The notes beneath the pieces are model-generated. The model worked only from the letters and a program-made list of their open reading frames with translations. It ran no database searches and had not been told where the DNA came from. A DNA stretch of 64,000 nucleotides from Blattamonas nauphoetae. Lineage: Eukaryota; Preaxostyla; Oxymonadida. The position numbers and the translations under genes were made by a program. The stretch lies in NCBI GenBank assembly GCA_033064195.1, contig JARBJD010000332.1, positions 1-64,000 of the forward strand. Direction: 5' to 3'. Of this stretch, positions 22,879 to 34,431 are shown one piece after another (within the stretch, counting starts at the first letter, position 1; each line of letters begins with the position of its first letter).

Positions 22879-24914
22879 GGGAACGACTATATCTCATCAA
22901 GCATTCCGTCTATATCTCATCAAGTTTTGATCAGACCTTTACTATGTCCCTCAATACTTTTTTTCTACATCAGAGATTCATTGTTAGAGGCTAATCACAT
23001 CCTTATTATCTTCATCTCAGTATATTTCTCGTTTTATTCGATTCTTTGATGCAAAACATTTCCTTCTGTAGTTTCAAACCCAAAACGTTGATCAAGCCAT
23101 TGATTATTTTTTCCTCATCCTAGCTTGATCCAACGAAAATGAAGTGTCAACAGAGCCGAGTCCGTCGGTTCTGCAATCTCGTCCAAAGTGTTCGGTTGGG
23201 GGGAGAAACCAGGATCGAGCGTCGCCCCCAATCTGTCCTGCCTTCCCCTTTGTCCACCTCGAACAACCCGTCGTCGTCGCTGCAATCGGACTGGTCAGCG
23301 TCGGACGATTGGAGAGTGTTCGTGTTCTTCTCTTTCCTTTCTTCTTCCACTGTCCCGTTCCTTCCATCGTGTTCGATTGGCCAACACTACACTAACTCCT
23401 CTGTTCTTGTGAGTCCGTCGTCATACCGATTCTGATTGTTCCTTCCACCACATCCTCAGCTTGTCCTGTTCTTTCTTCTCTCCCTGCTTTTCAGTCCATT
23501 CCGCTAGATTCCTCATTTTGTCTGAAGAGAACGAGGAAGAGATGGAGGGAGAAGGAAGAAAGAGTGATAACAGAGAGGAATCGAGAGAAGAACGAAGACA
23601 TGAAGGAAGAACAAGAACGAGAGCATCTCCAAACCAGTCATCAGCTGCTTCGAGAACCACATCATCACCTGAGCGTCCTAAATCTCCTTCTCCAATCGCC
23701 CAATCACCTGCTCTCCCTCCCTCTCCACAACAACCCTCTCCGCTCTGGCATCTCCATCTCCCAACGCTGTCTTTCCTCATCCATCACACTCGTCAATGTC
23801 ACTTCCTTCTTCCGAACCCAGACATTCCCATCCACCAAACGAGATGTCTGCACAGGTTCAACGAGCTTGTTCTTTTTCACTTCCGCTTTCTCCTCTCCCT
23901 CTGCCAATCCTCCTTTCCTTCCCGCCTTCTCCAAGTCTGCGATCCTCGGAGTGCGTGGTCGGGCTGATCCAGCACTCCCTCTTCCCGTGTTCATCATTCG
24001 TCTCTTCTGAACCTCAACACTTCCCTCCTCCATCAACCCTGTCCCCTTCTTCCGTGTCATTCGCGTGAACTCCTTTCTTCGCTTCGGCTTCACAGATCGT
24101 GTGAGGAGATGATGTTGACTCCTGTTTCGGATGTTCCGATTCTCTTTCAGCACTGACAGCTCGTCCTGTCGCTTCTTGTTCTCGGATTGTTTGTTAACGC
24201 ACCACTCAACTTGATGCGAACGAGGATGGGCGAGCTTTGAAGTTGATCGGGAGAAGAGGGATGGTGGGAGAAGCTGGGGCAGAAGGGGGATTCTGTCTCC
24301 CATCCATTTCTTCACCTTTCTCTTCTGCTTCTTTCTCAACGGCTTCAGTCTTGCCGTCCTCGTTCTCGTCGTCCTGCTTCGCCCATACCACAAAACTCAA
24401 CCGACTCTTCTTCCTTCTCAAGTCAAACTCCATCTCCGATTCCACTTTTCGCTTTCTCTCTTCCTCGTCTTACTTTTCTCTTTCAGAAGCCACGTGCACA
24501 TCCACAACTTGCTCTGAAAACGCCAGCTTCGCGTGATGCAAGCCTCGTGTTGGGGTGAGCGGCGAAGTCGGAGGGAAGAGCTTGGCACTGTTCGTCGAAC
24601 TGTGCGTCTGAGCGAGGGGAGACGATGAGACAAGATGATCCGAAGAGAGATCCTGTGAGTTGTGGAGAGCGGGATGAAAGAAACAATCAATGGCTTGATC
24701 AACATATTGTATTTGAAACAACAGAAGTGAGATTATTGCACCAAAAATATCGAAAATTGAGAGAAATAGACTGGAATGAAAAGAAGAATGATGTGTTGAG
24801 TCGGAAAAAGAGCGACATCAGAAAAGAAGAAAAGACAATTAAGGGACATAGTAAAAGTCTGATCAAAACTTGATGAGACATAGATGGAATGCTTGATGAG
24901 ATATAGTCGGTCCC
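22879..24914. mobile_element. 2.04-kb MULE-like transposon with cargo, 9-bp target duplication
   Basis: Terminal inverted repeats of about 75 bp begin GGGAACGACTATATCTC (left) and GGGACCGACTATATCTC (right). Each contains two tandem copies of a 23-bp word (CTATATCTCATCAAG core). The 9-bp flank ACTGGATTG is duplicated at 22870-22878 and 24915-24923. A duplication of 8-9 bp and G-rich ends fit Mutator-like elements, though hAT is possible. No transposase was recognised. The interior carries a gene-like minus-strand block (see 23100-24721). Its ends are related to those of the element at 29679. Confidence 0.85.
23100..24721 (-). pseudogene. Gene-like cargo inside the MULE-like element
   Basis: Minus-strand blocks look like a charged, low-complexity protein. 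They include SSDHLVSSSPLAQTHSS and KLAFSEQVVDVHVASERE (24480-24650), EMEFDLRRKKSRLSFVVWAK with an E/K-rich run (24210-24440), a K/R-rich stretch with ADLEKAGRKGGLAEGEEK (23760-24390), and SDADQSDCSDDDGLFEVDKG (23200-23310). The blocks are in different frames, so introns or decay are implied. I do not recognise the protein; a nuclear protein with basic and acidic stretches is a guess. A host gene segment captured by a transposon (Pack-MULE style) is the simplest reading. Confidence 0.4.
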
Positions 24915-26701
24915 ACTGGATTGACACTCTCGGCGACGGCTCTGATCAGCACAACAAGTGGAACGTTAATAATCGAATCGTCAACAGCCTCTTCCATCAA
25001 TCTCGTAAAGAATGGTCTGATCACAACCAGCGGGACAGATGTAACAGTGACAGGATCGAATTTCACTTCGATTTCAAACCATAACGGAAATGGAGGAGTG
25101 TTGTCGCTGACGTTTGACACTTCCAACTCGCTCACAGTGAACACATCATCGTTCAAACTCAACTCGGCCACAGGACGAGGAGGAGCTGTGTTTGTCTCGA
25201 CAACTTCGACCCAAACTAAGACAGAGTCAACCACTCCTTTAATTGCATTTGGATGGGACAACAAGTCGTTTGCAGGGGCCAAAGGGGAGAATGTGCTTGT
25301 CTTCTGCTCATCTGTCTCCTCTGAGCTCGCTTCTCGCAAATGGTCCACACTGAAACCAGCTCTTCCCGATAGGATTCTGCTCCCTCCAGAAATAGAAGCA
25401 TTCATGATCACAGATGACACGACTTCAGAGAGACTGTTGTATCATTGGTATCCACATGAGAGTGGGGAGGTTCATTTGCACAGCTTGGGAGAGGATCACA
25501 CGAAATGTGGAATGTAGCAGTTGGCGTGTGCGACGATGGATACAGTAATGACGAACATGAAAGAGATGAAAGTTGTGCTCATTGACTCTGCCTTCGTCCG
25601 ATCAACAGTTTTCAAATCATCAGCAGAAACATGGACACTTCGGCAATCTTCTGGTTGCTCTCTCACTCTCCAAGGCGATGGGCAGATCCAAATTGCATCT
25701 GGAGCGAACTCAGCGCTGACATTGGACACTCTGACACTCGATGTGGGGACACTCACTTTCTCCAGCTGGCAATTGACGATTCCATCGACCATTCCAACCA
25801 CACACAATCCGATCAGAACCGCAGGAGGATCACTGATTCTCACAGCTGGCACTGTCTCCCTCCCACCTACACTCTCGTCAACTTTCGTGAAGACAAGTGC
25901 TGGTACAACAACCATCTCAGAAGTGTCGTTCGCGAACTGTGCGCTGGGTGAATCGTTGATCTCTGGAACAGGAACGATGTCAGTGAAGAACTGTTTATTC
26001 TCTGCTCTGACATCGAAATCGACGATCTCGTTCACAATTGGAGCATCGCAAATATTGACGATTGGGGAGAGTGGGAAGACGACGACATTCAGTGAGTGTT
26101 CGTCGTCGACAGATGGAGGAGCGATTTGGAGTTGTGTTCGAGAGACTGGAACGCTGGTTGTCGTTTCAACGTCATTTTCGGATTGCTCTCTGTCTGGAAA
26201 TGGAGGAAGCATCTTTCTGTCTCTGACGTCGACCGACTCATCTCAACGAACTTGGGACTTCGACCTTTCTGGAGCATTGTTCTCAACAACCTCTACAGCT
26301 GAAGGAGCCGCAGTTTATATTTCTAGCTCTTATTTTGAATCATCCATCACCCCTTCTCGTTTCCCAACTGTCTCCTCATCGACTGAACCAACTCTGTTCT
26401 GGGGTACCGATTCACACAGCACTGTTTCGTCGTGTTTCCTCGTATATCTCATTCCAATCTCGAACACTGTGTCAGTTTGTGGAACAGGTGCCGTCGATGT
26501 CGATGATTGTGGACATTTTGGAGTTCCTTGCCTGACAATCGGGAAAGGATTGGAAAGAGCGATTGCTTCATCCAACTCCATCCAAATCAAAGTGCATGCG
26601 AACTCACCGTTGAAGTCGTTATTTTCGGTTCATTCTTCACTTTCTGTGTCGATTGTTGGAGATTCACAAGGGAGCAATGGATATCTCACTGTAACAACAG
26701 T

Positions 26702-27618
26702 GGCATGGGTTCGGTATGTATGGCAAAGTTCGGTTTGTATGGCACAGGTTCGGTATGTATGGCTAAGTTCGGTATGTATGTCACGAGTTTCCAATGACTG
26801 CTAAAGTCTTGCAAAGCCCGCTAGCTCGACCTTTTTCACTTTTTCTCCTAGATTCGTCGATTTCAACACACTTTTCATTTAAAAGGAGAGAGAAACGAAT
26901 GAATGTGAAGTGAAGATGGACTACGTGAATGCATTGCGACAGAATGGCTGTTGTATGTTTGTTCAATGTGGAAACTGTCTTTGTTCTGGTCCATGCCGTC
27001 GACTTTGAGATTTTCATTCCTTTTTGTTTGTGGTCATCAGTCCTTCTCAAAACATGAAAATCTGGTTAATATCAGATCAATGAGCGGTATCATCAATAGA
27101 GATTCGAGATTTGTCACGTGGAAAAGTGAAATCCGTGTGATGAAAAAAGGAATGGGCTTTTCATTCGAGTATGTTGCATATCACTTTTCTAACATATTAG
27201 ATCACTCTCTAAATACAATATTATTGACGTTTCTGAAATGACTATTGAGTAGTAGCTGAAATGAGATAGAAAAGTTAGATCTTCACTTTTCTCAAAATTG
27301 TCTCACTTTTTTCTTCCTCACCAGGATATCCTATCATTGCATCGAGATTCTTCTTTGATAGATCTGTTAGAGGTGATATCTTGATATTTGTTGTCTACAT
27401 CGAATCATAGATCCAAAAAATTGACAAACATGGATTTGTCCGGCTTCGCGTTTTATCCTCTGAGTTAAAATCAAGGCTCGTTGAAATTTCAAGAGATAAT
27501 GTATATTCTCCCTTCTCCACATCTCATCGCATTCGTGCATTTTGGACTCTTCTATACAGTTAGGAAAACCAAAAAGACATACGTGCCGAACTTTACCATA
27601 CGTGCCGAACCCATGCCC
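26702..27618. mobile_element. 917-bp non-autonomous element in beta-helix gene, 6-bp duplication
   Basis: The inverted ends contain GGCATGGGTTCGG. On each side a 17-18 bp word (GTTCGGTATGTATGGC type) is repeated in tandem. AACAGT is duplicated at 26696-26701 and 27619-27624. The AT-rich interior has no significant frame. Excision with one AACAGT rejoins the host frame at VTT-VASDT. Confidence 0.8.
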
Positions 27619-27935
27619 AACAGTTGCCTCAGACACTCTGATTATGTCCTCTGGATCGCTGTCGATCTCGCAACTTTCGTTCACTGGAACATCTGGTCGC
27701 TCTGTCTCCTTCTTCCAACTGAGTTCTGGAGCATCACTCTCGTTGACATTGTGTGAGTTCTCTGGATTCTCCTCGTCAGTTGCTGGATCAATTGTGTCAG
27801 GAACATCTTCAGTCTCGAATGGATTGCCACTGATGAATATTGACCTCTCACTCTGTCGGGATCGATCTCGTTCTCGGATTGCTGGAGTAAGACATCGAAC
27901 TGCAACAAGATTCTCCTCACCACTTCTGACCTGAT

Positions 27936-28249
27936 CACTGTTCTGTCCGATCCTGGATGATCCAGTTTGATGACTCTGTTTCTCAGGTCAATTTCTCGAA
28001 CTCGTTGTATGTTCAGAATGTCTGTTATTTCACACCTTTCATCTTCGTCCTGTCCGCAATTTAGTGTATATCGTCTCTTCGGAAATGTATTTCACATTTA
28101 TTCCATTTATGCCTTTCACCAGAGCAATTTCGTTCAGAATCGATGATAATGTTGTGAATGCAAAGACCTGGATTTGCGGTTATGGATTTGATCGTGTTTT
28201 TTTTCATTTCTTTTGAACATTTAAAGACATTTCCTTCACCCAAGAACCT
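27936..28249. other. Intergenic, AT-rich
   Basis: No supported frame. It lies between the broken beta-helix gene and the eIF4G-like start and probably contains the latter's promoter. Confidence 0.4.
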
Positions 28250-31200
28250 ATGAGTACAATACCATCCAATACCACAGCCAAAACGTTCCAACCAACAAAG
28301 TCTGTCCCACTGAAGTTTATCATCCCTCTTCTAGAGCAACACAGCCTCCACCTCCGAGTTCTGAGACGAAATTCGTCTCATCCATCAAGAAATTCGTTCC
28401 ACTGAAGAGACAAACAGCTCCCGTTCCAACGGACACTCCAAAGGACGCCATATTCCTTATTAAGCCTGATGCCAAGGAATTCAAACCAAAACCGAGACCA
28501 TCTGTACCTTCTGGTCCAATACCTACACTTTCCGCTGCAGATAGTACAACAATCAAACCATTCGTCCCCAAATCGAAGCCAATTCCACCTCCTGAACCGA
28601 CACCGGAATTTCCTTCAACCGTCCCGACTCCAAATGCTATATTCGCCCCACCGGCTGCAACTCAGTATAGGATTGCTCCGCAGAACCCTCCACTGTTCAG
28701 CAGTCCTACATTGGTCACTCCGAACCAGCATGATGATATCGATCCTAAAACCATTCTGGTTGAGAAGGCTAAGGTATTCGTCCCTAGTGCCCCCAAGAAC
28801 CCATCGTCAGGTACACCAGGCGTCACTCTTAAGAAACCAAAAGCTCTGCAAGCAACAGATGAGCTCAACACAAGCTTTATTCAGGACATTCCTTCAGTGA
28901 GTGGAGTTTCACTAGACCCACACCAAACGGTTTACAAACCTAGTCACAATGATCAAGAAGATGCTCGACGCGCCTTCAAAAAGAAGAGAGCCAACCCAAA
29001 CTATCTCAACGCTGCACGCTCCCTGCTGAACAAAATCACCATCTCCAACTTCCAAGATGTCATCGATGAACTGTTTGGGGTCCTCGTCTCGCGCGAGGTT
29101 CTCTCACATGTGATTGATATTGTTTATGAGAAAGCCATTCACGAAGCTCAATTCCCCTGTTCAATGTCCAACACAGAATACTGAAACTTCTCGCGCACAG
29201 AAATCCGTGTGCCGACACCTGTTGGTGCGGAAGTGCCAAAATGAGTTCTTCAACAAACCACACCTGCCTCTGACCCAAGCCCAGCGAGCGAAGATGACCG
29301 TCAAAGAAATCAACGATTGGGAAGAGATCCACAGACTGGACATTCTTGGCAACGTGGAATTCATCGGGATTCTCGTGAACCTCACCATCCTCACCCCGAA
29401 CGTTGCTGTGCAGTGCATCAAGACCCTCCTCCTCGACTCCACACCCGAAGCCCCCATCGACTCCAATTTGGAGGCCCTCGCCCACTTCTTGACGACGATC
29501 GGGTTCAAAATGCAGAATGAAGCCTTCGACATGTTCGCCTCGCTCCTCACCTTCCTCCAGCCGTTCATCGACGGAGGGAAGCTGACGAGCAAGACAAAGG
29601 ATGCGCTGATCGATGTGATGGAAACCGCTGAGAAGAGGGATTTCAAGCGGTTCGAGAACGCCAACATCCAAACCAGATGGGACTGTCTATAGTTCATCAG
29701 CAATACCAACTATAGTTCATCAGAGACCCATAGCACTGTTTTGATCAAAATGTCAAGTTTCAACTTTTGACATCCAATCCGTTTCAAGTCATCGAGCCTG
29801 GGAGACAAAGACGCGGAAACCATTTCTCACATCAAGAAGGTCAATTTGAAAGCACAACGAGGAAGAACTGCTCACACATGATTGGGCACTCATCATTACG
29901 ACTCTCATCAAGTCCAGACGTGAATTGAGCATGAAATGAAGACAGAAGTCTAATTGCAACTCCCGTTCTGCACGCCTCGGCGTCCTCAGCAAGCTTTCTT
30001 AGCTGAGATTCCGACAGGCTCTGTAAATCACAAATCTCTCCAGCATCTCTGATATTTATCCCCGTCTGCTCGTCAAATCTCTTCGTGATGAATGTAGTGC
30101 TTTTTTTCGACCGTATCATCTCTGATTTGACGATGGAATCCGAGGATCCCACTCAAGTTTCTATTCTTCTCGATCTCTTCCAAAAAACGATACACATCAT
30201 CTGTAAAATGCCCACTTGCACCATATATGATGTTTGCATGCGGGTTTACATACGTCTTGAATCCAAAATCCTCGGACGAAGCGGTCATCTCCCATTCAAC
30301 AATCATCCTATATTTCTGTCACTCCGACTTCCGGTTCTTGGGTCTTGTAACAAGGAATAAAGGGTGCGATCAGACAATACATTCATTTAACTCCATTTCA
30401 GTTTTTCTCCACTTCACAAAACTGCAGTTCAGAACTTCTCAAATTGAATCAATGATTTAGTGATCGGTGTTCAGCTATAGTTGGTGAGAACTGTGCCTTG
30501 CGAACCCATAATTCACTCTGATCATCCCCAAATTCAGACCTCACAACAGCTTTCACTTCAAATACTGTCCCTTGTTTCTCCTATCTCATTTTCGTAACTT
30601 GTTTCCCTTCATCATTAACCTAAATTCGCAAAACACCGACGATCTAACCTTACCTCAATTTGGCAAGACCCAAGAACCGGAAGCCGGAGTGACAGTTGAA
30701 CAGTATCACATCTCTCTTGTGATCATTCTCACATTTCAAATCCATTATTCTCCGTTTCAAACCTCAACATTGCAGGATTCATTCCCTCAAATCCTCTCTT
30801 TTTATGAACGCGATCCTCGACGAACAGGATCAAACATTCCTCTCAGTGAAGTCTATCTCATACACATTTATGGATCTTGCGACTCGATATTAGAATGATA
30901 TCAACTGATTTCTTCTGAATCACGCCTTTCTTACCAATTCATTCTCACCGCATGTCAGACCTTCCTTGCTTTATCTACAACTTTCTTCAAGCACTCTTCC
31001 TCCAAGAATGATCATTTGACTGGATATATTCCTGAACTCCTCTTTTCCCGACTCTGATCAAATTGTTATGTTTGATCTCATCCTCCTTTAGACGTTCTGC
31101 ACTATATATCCGTTCTCGGAGCACAATCTCCTTCTCCCCTCTTCAATAAAGTTGTCTTTGCTGTGTAGAGCTCATTGTAGTGGACTTCCCGGTGAATTTC

Positions 31201-32638
31201 TGAATCAGAAACAGTTTTTCCACTCTTCACCATTCTCCATCAATCAAACAGATAAATACCTCCCTCTTAGTTCTTCTACTATGAATTGCAATATCTCCAA
31301 TGTTAAACGAAAAAACAAATACCTATCTTCAAGTTTTCCAATTGTGGGATGCTGATGAACTTTAGTTGGGATTGCTGATGAACTATAGTCAGTCCCAACC
31401 AGATCAGCGTCTCCTCCACAAACACAACAACAGAACCGGCCACAACACGAAAGAAGAGGAAAGGACAGCTGTCCCAAGGACAAACGGAAAGGCTGGACTG
31501 CCTCGTGTCGTTCTCAAATGAACGCAGTATCTACAATTCGATGTTAAAGAAGGCGGGAAAAGTGACGGAGATGATGAAGGAGGGCTTGATGAACGACTCG
31601 TTCTCCCTCGCAATGAAGAAGATGAAGGAGAACGGAAGCGTCAAGCTGACCACTCCTTTGGTCTTCACTCTCCACGAGTTCACGCCACCCTTCGCTGTCC
31701 ATCTTGTCAAAAATACCCTCGAAAACAGGCTGTTCCAGAGACTTCTGTCACTCGCCATGCAGACAACACTCACAGCGGGACTCGTCCAGCAGAAGATCCA
31801 CCCAATCGATTTCATTCCGATGGCGCGCGTGTTCAACCTGCCTGGCGACTGTGTCCTGTTCGCCTTGGAGAATGCCTTAACAGAAGACAGAATGGTGGCT
31901 GTGAAAGTCGTCGAGCAGATCAGAGTGTCGAGCTTCGAATGGGTGAAGAAACAGACTTTGATGGCAGTTGGAGACATCGACTTGAATGCCGATGAACATC
32001 AAGAAATAGCGGGATCCGCACTGCTTACACAGATGATCCACTCCAGCGTCACTCGTCTGAACGATTTACACTGCATCATCAGTGCCAGTGAACACAGCGA
32101 CGACCTGCAGATGTTTCTTGACGAGCTTCTGAAGCAGAAGGTCATGTATGTTATCTTCACAACATCCAACACAACCGCAGAACAGTCAATCGAAGAGATC
32201 ACAGAATCCTTCGCCCTCAACATTCAGCACTCGTTCCAGCTGGATCAGCTGGAGGATACCTTCACGCGTCACGTCGTCGCTGGTGCCGTCCGTCTCTTTG
32301 TACTTCTGTCAAAACGACTCGTTAACGACGAGAATTCGTTTGCCGACAGCTTCCAGAACGCCTTCCGCTGCATCGAGCCTCTATTCGCCCTGCTGCTGCA
32401 GACGCGAAGTGACCCTCGTGTTGCTCAATCTTGTGTGGCACAGCTGGGGATCGATGCTGTGGCGTTGACAAACTGGGACCAGACAATCCTGACCAGCTGG
32501 GAAACGGAGATCCACGACTCGAATCTGCACTTCGTCCTCGACCAGCTGACTGAAACCCTTGAGTTCACCGTAGAGGGGAAAAAACAGGAGCTCAGGAAAG
32601 AAATGAGAGGTAGTGCTTACGACCATGATATGGATTAA
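28250..32638 (+). CDS. eIF4G-like translation initiation scaffold with MIF4G domain, split by a transposon
   Basis: Start ATG 28250 (MSTIPSNTTAKTFQPTK), 35-nt intron 28300-28334, then a Pro/Lys/Ser-rich N-terminus. The MIF4G domain starts near 28980 (ARSLLNKITISNFQDVIDEL, VIDIVYEKAIHEAQF) and continues with RHLLVRKCQNEFF, LGNVEFIGILVNLTIL and LEALAHFLTTIGFK, the hallmark helices of eIF4G. eIF4G bridges cap-binding eIF4E, eIF4A and the 43S complex in the cytoplasm. The C-terminal 370 residues (31528-32638) are helical, possibly MA3-like, which I could not confirm. A transposon (29679-31396) interrupts it after ANIQTR. The frame continues if it and one AACCAGAT copy are removed and a 23-nt intron (31505-31527) is spliced. 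A one-base frame change near 29150 inside MIF4G remains unexplained: error or decay. Confidence 0.78.
28300..28334 (+). other. 35-nt spliceosomal intron
   Basis: Starts GTCTGTCCC and ends CTTCTAG. Its removal joins the ATG exon to the proline-rich frame (QPTK-ATQPPPP). Confidence 0.6.
29679..31396. mobile_element. 1.72-kb MULE-like element in eIF4G gene, 8-bp duplication
   Basis: Ends begin GGGACTGTCTATAGTTC (left) and GGGACTGACTATAGTTC (right). Each has a tandem pair of a 23-bp word (CTATAGTTCATCAGCAA type). AACCAGAT is duplicated at 29671-29678 and 31397-31404. The ends align with those of the 22879-24914 element (GGGAC, GACTATA, TCATCA), so the two belong to one family. The interior is AT-rich, with only short frames such as 30572-30898, and no transposase is seen. 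Confidence 0.85.
31505..31527 (+). other. Possible 23-nt intron
   Basis: GTGTCGTTCT...AACGCAG. Splicing it would connect the frame that follows the transposon's 8-bp duplication to the 370-codon C-terminal frame. It is very short, so an alternative is a frame break. Confidence 0.4.
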
Positions 32639-33056
32639 AAGAGAAACAGGTTCTCCAATCATTTCTTATGGTGAAACTTGTTTCTCATTTCCCTTAATTT
32701 TCTCATCTGTCTTTTCTCTGAATATTCGTGGGTCAGGGACAATTTGGGACCGAGGAGAAAAGAGCACTACTCACAAATATGATAAAGAAAGGATGTGGGT
32801 TCGATCATGTCGAAGACCATGAACCCTGAACCTCATGAGGTTTATTTTTCCAAAAATGATGTTTATTCTCACTTTTAGTCAATCAATCTTTCCTCACATC
32901 CTTCATTTCTCCACCAGTCCGCCGAAATTGCATCGACAGAAATCACACAGGTTTGATGAGAAGATATTGCATCACCTTAAATTTCAAATCTGTAGGGTCC
33001 ACTTTCAATTGATTCTGTACTTCATCTTCTGACCACCTCAGACTCAATTCCAGAAA
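32639..33056. other. Intergenic or 5' intron of the next gene
   Basis: No sustained frame. The next gene's long frame begins right after a plausible splice acceptor (AATTCCAG ending at 33056), so its first exon should lie here, but I could not choose one. Confidence 0.35.
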
Positions 33057-34167
33057 CACTTGTGAAGAGCCCGCAATGGTTGCTTCTTCCAGATCTGCTT
33101 GACGAGAAATTAATTGGGGACGCTGAAGAGAAATATTGTAAATTATTAGTTGCCTTGACTCAAATTGCCTTCATTCTTTGTGATTCACACATTCTTCTTT
33201 CGAACAAGCGTCCATTACTCAGTTCACTGCAAACCCTCGCAAACTCCTCAACCCTGTCTCCAAAAGTCTACCCTCGTGTAGAAAGCTTCCTTGCAGTCCT
33301 GAAATCTGTTCCTGAAAGTCCTCATATTTTGGTAGATCGAGTTACATTTGAAACTTTGACCAGCGACCGAACAACCCATCTTTTGCAGATAGAAACTCTT
33401 CAAAAACAACTGGATGATCAGAAAAGACAATTTGAGAGAGACCAAGCAAAAACAAAAGAAGAAAATTCGAAACTCATCAAAGAACTTGACACACTCAAAA
33501 CAAATCTCCAGAAGACGACTCAAACGAACACTGAAAAGGATAAAACCATCCAACAACTGCAAGCAACCGTCTCACGCCTTGAAAGTCAACTTTTATCTCT
33601 CCGAACACCACCAATATCAACCAATGTGATCAAAGTCTTCAACTCCGCTCATGTCAAGCTTGAAAACTCTGTCCTTACCAAAAAGAGTGCAGATGCATGG
33701 GTTTCGTGTTTTACAAAGGTGATTACGTCGGGCATTCATCGATTGTCAATCAAAACTGCTGCACCTCATGCGAGTTTGTTCATTTTATCTCTTTCAAACC
33801 TTCAGTGTTGGGCATTGTCGCTCCATGTGTGTATCCGGAATTGGTTTCGAAAGGCTTTCATTCTTCAGGGAAAGCTGCTGCGATGTACAACAACGGAGTT
33901 CTCTACACAGGAGGTGAAACAACCCACAAAAACTGTGCTCTGCCAAAGGATCAAATATGGACAGCCGAAGCCAATTTATCAAAGAAAACACTCCACTTTT
34001 TCATTGGTGGTGATCAACAACCAAATCATTTTGTGAACATCCCTGTTCCGCTGGTTTTTTCTATCGGGATATACGATTTGAATTCTACGATCACGATCAC
34101 CAGTTGGACTGAATTATCCACATCAGGAATCCAGTATGAAGGAACAGGCCATAACTTGAAAGGCTAA
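33057..34167 (+). CDS. Helical/coiled-coil protein with C-terminal SPRY-like domain
   Basis: The frame opens after an acceptor at 33056 with no clear in-frame ATG, so the true N-terminus is missing. About 100 helical residues are followed by a coiled coil (residues about 105-180: LLQIETLQKQLDDQKRQF to ATVSRLESQLLSL). A SPRY-like domain follows: SADAWVSCF, SGIHRLSIKTAAPH; a 32-nt intron (33774-33805); LGIVAPCVYPELV, THKNCALPKDQIWTAEANL, SKKTLHFFIGGDQQPNHFV, NIPVPLVFSIGIYD; and the end YEGTGHNLKG. This order (ETHKN, W-x-x-EADLxxRTLHFFVGG, PVPLVF, EGTGHN) is the typical oxymonad SPRY module, often attached to kinase-like proteins. No kinase is present here. Peptide binding is inferred from the fold. 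Confidence 0.82.
33774..33805 (+). other. 32-nt spliceosomal intron
   Basis: GTTTGTTCATTTT...AAACCTTCAG. Removing it rebuilds the SPRY core reading TAAPHAMLGIVAPCVY from two frames that are otherwise offset. This is the best-supported short intron in the window. Confidence 0.8.
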
Positions 34168-34431
34168 CCAATTGACGAATAGAATCTTCAAAACTCGCAT
34201 TTCCTCCGTCTCCTTTTGCTTCTCTTTTTGACATGACTGTATTTTTCAGCAAAATTCCATGAAAGCACCACTAAATGTTGAGAAATGAGAATCACTGATA
34301 GATACCTAAATCTACCCGACAAAAACAAAGGTAGAGCTGAAAAACGCGACAAAATAAAACTAAAACGTAAAGTTTCAGAGTGTCTGAAAGGAAGAAACAT
34401 AACCATTCGAGAAACAAAGAAAGACATCAAT

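Larger units (their letters stand above)
21616..27935 (+). pseudogene. Beta-helix surface protein gene, broken and carrying two insertions
   Basis: Coding blocks 21616-22878, 24915-26701 and 27619-27935 read as one parallel beta-helix (pectin-lyase-like) ectodomain: short S/T-rich strands with repeated turns such as CTFTNCHANLGGAI, CTFINCSA and SSSTDGGAI. There are also the family motifs ENCGFDGKC and DVDDCGHFGVPCLTIGKG. Such domains occur on surface receptors and probably bind glycans. Two transposons (22879-24914 and 26702-27618) interrupt it. With each removed together with one target copy, the frame continues exactly (SFTG-LTLSATAL and GYLTVTT-VASDTL). Separate defects are in-frame TGA near 21778, TAG at 25518-25520 and frame loss after about 27860. 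No signal peptide, membrane span or kinase is found. The sequence after 27935 no longer matches. Confidence 0.75.

Noticed and set aside
29671-31404. TA as the target-site duplication of the eIF4G insertion, giving a direct in-frame join without an intron
   Set aside because: The inverted ends extend further out (GGGACTG on both sides), and an exact 8-bp repeat AACCAGAT lies beyond them. TA lies within the element's own ends.
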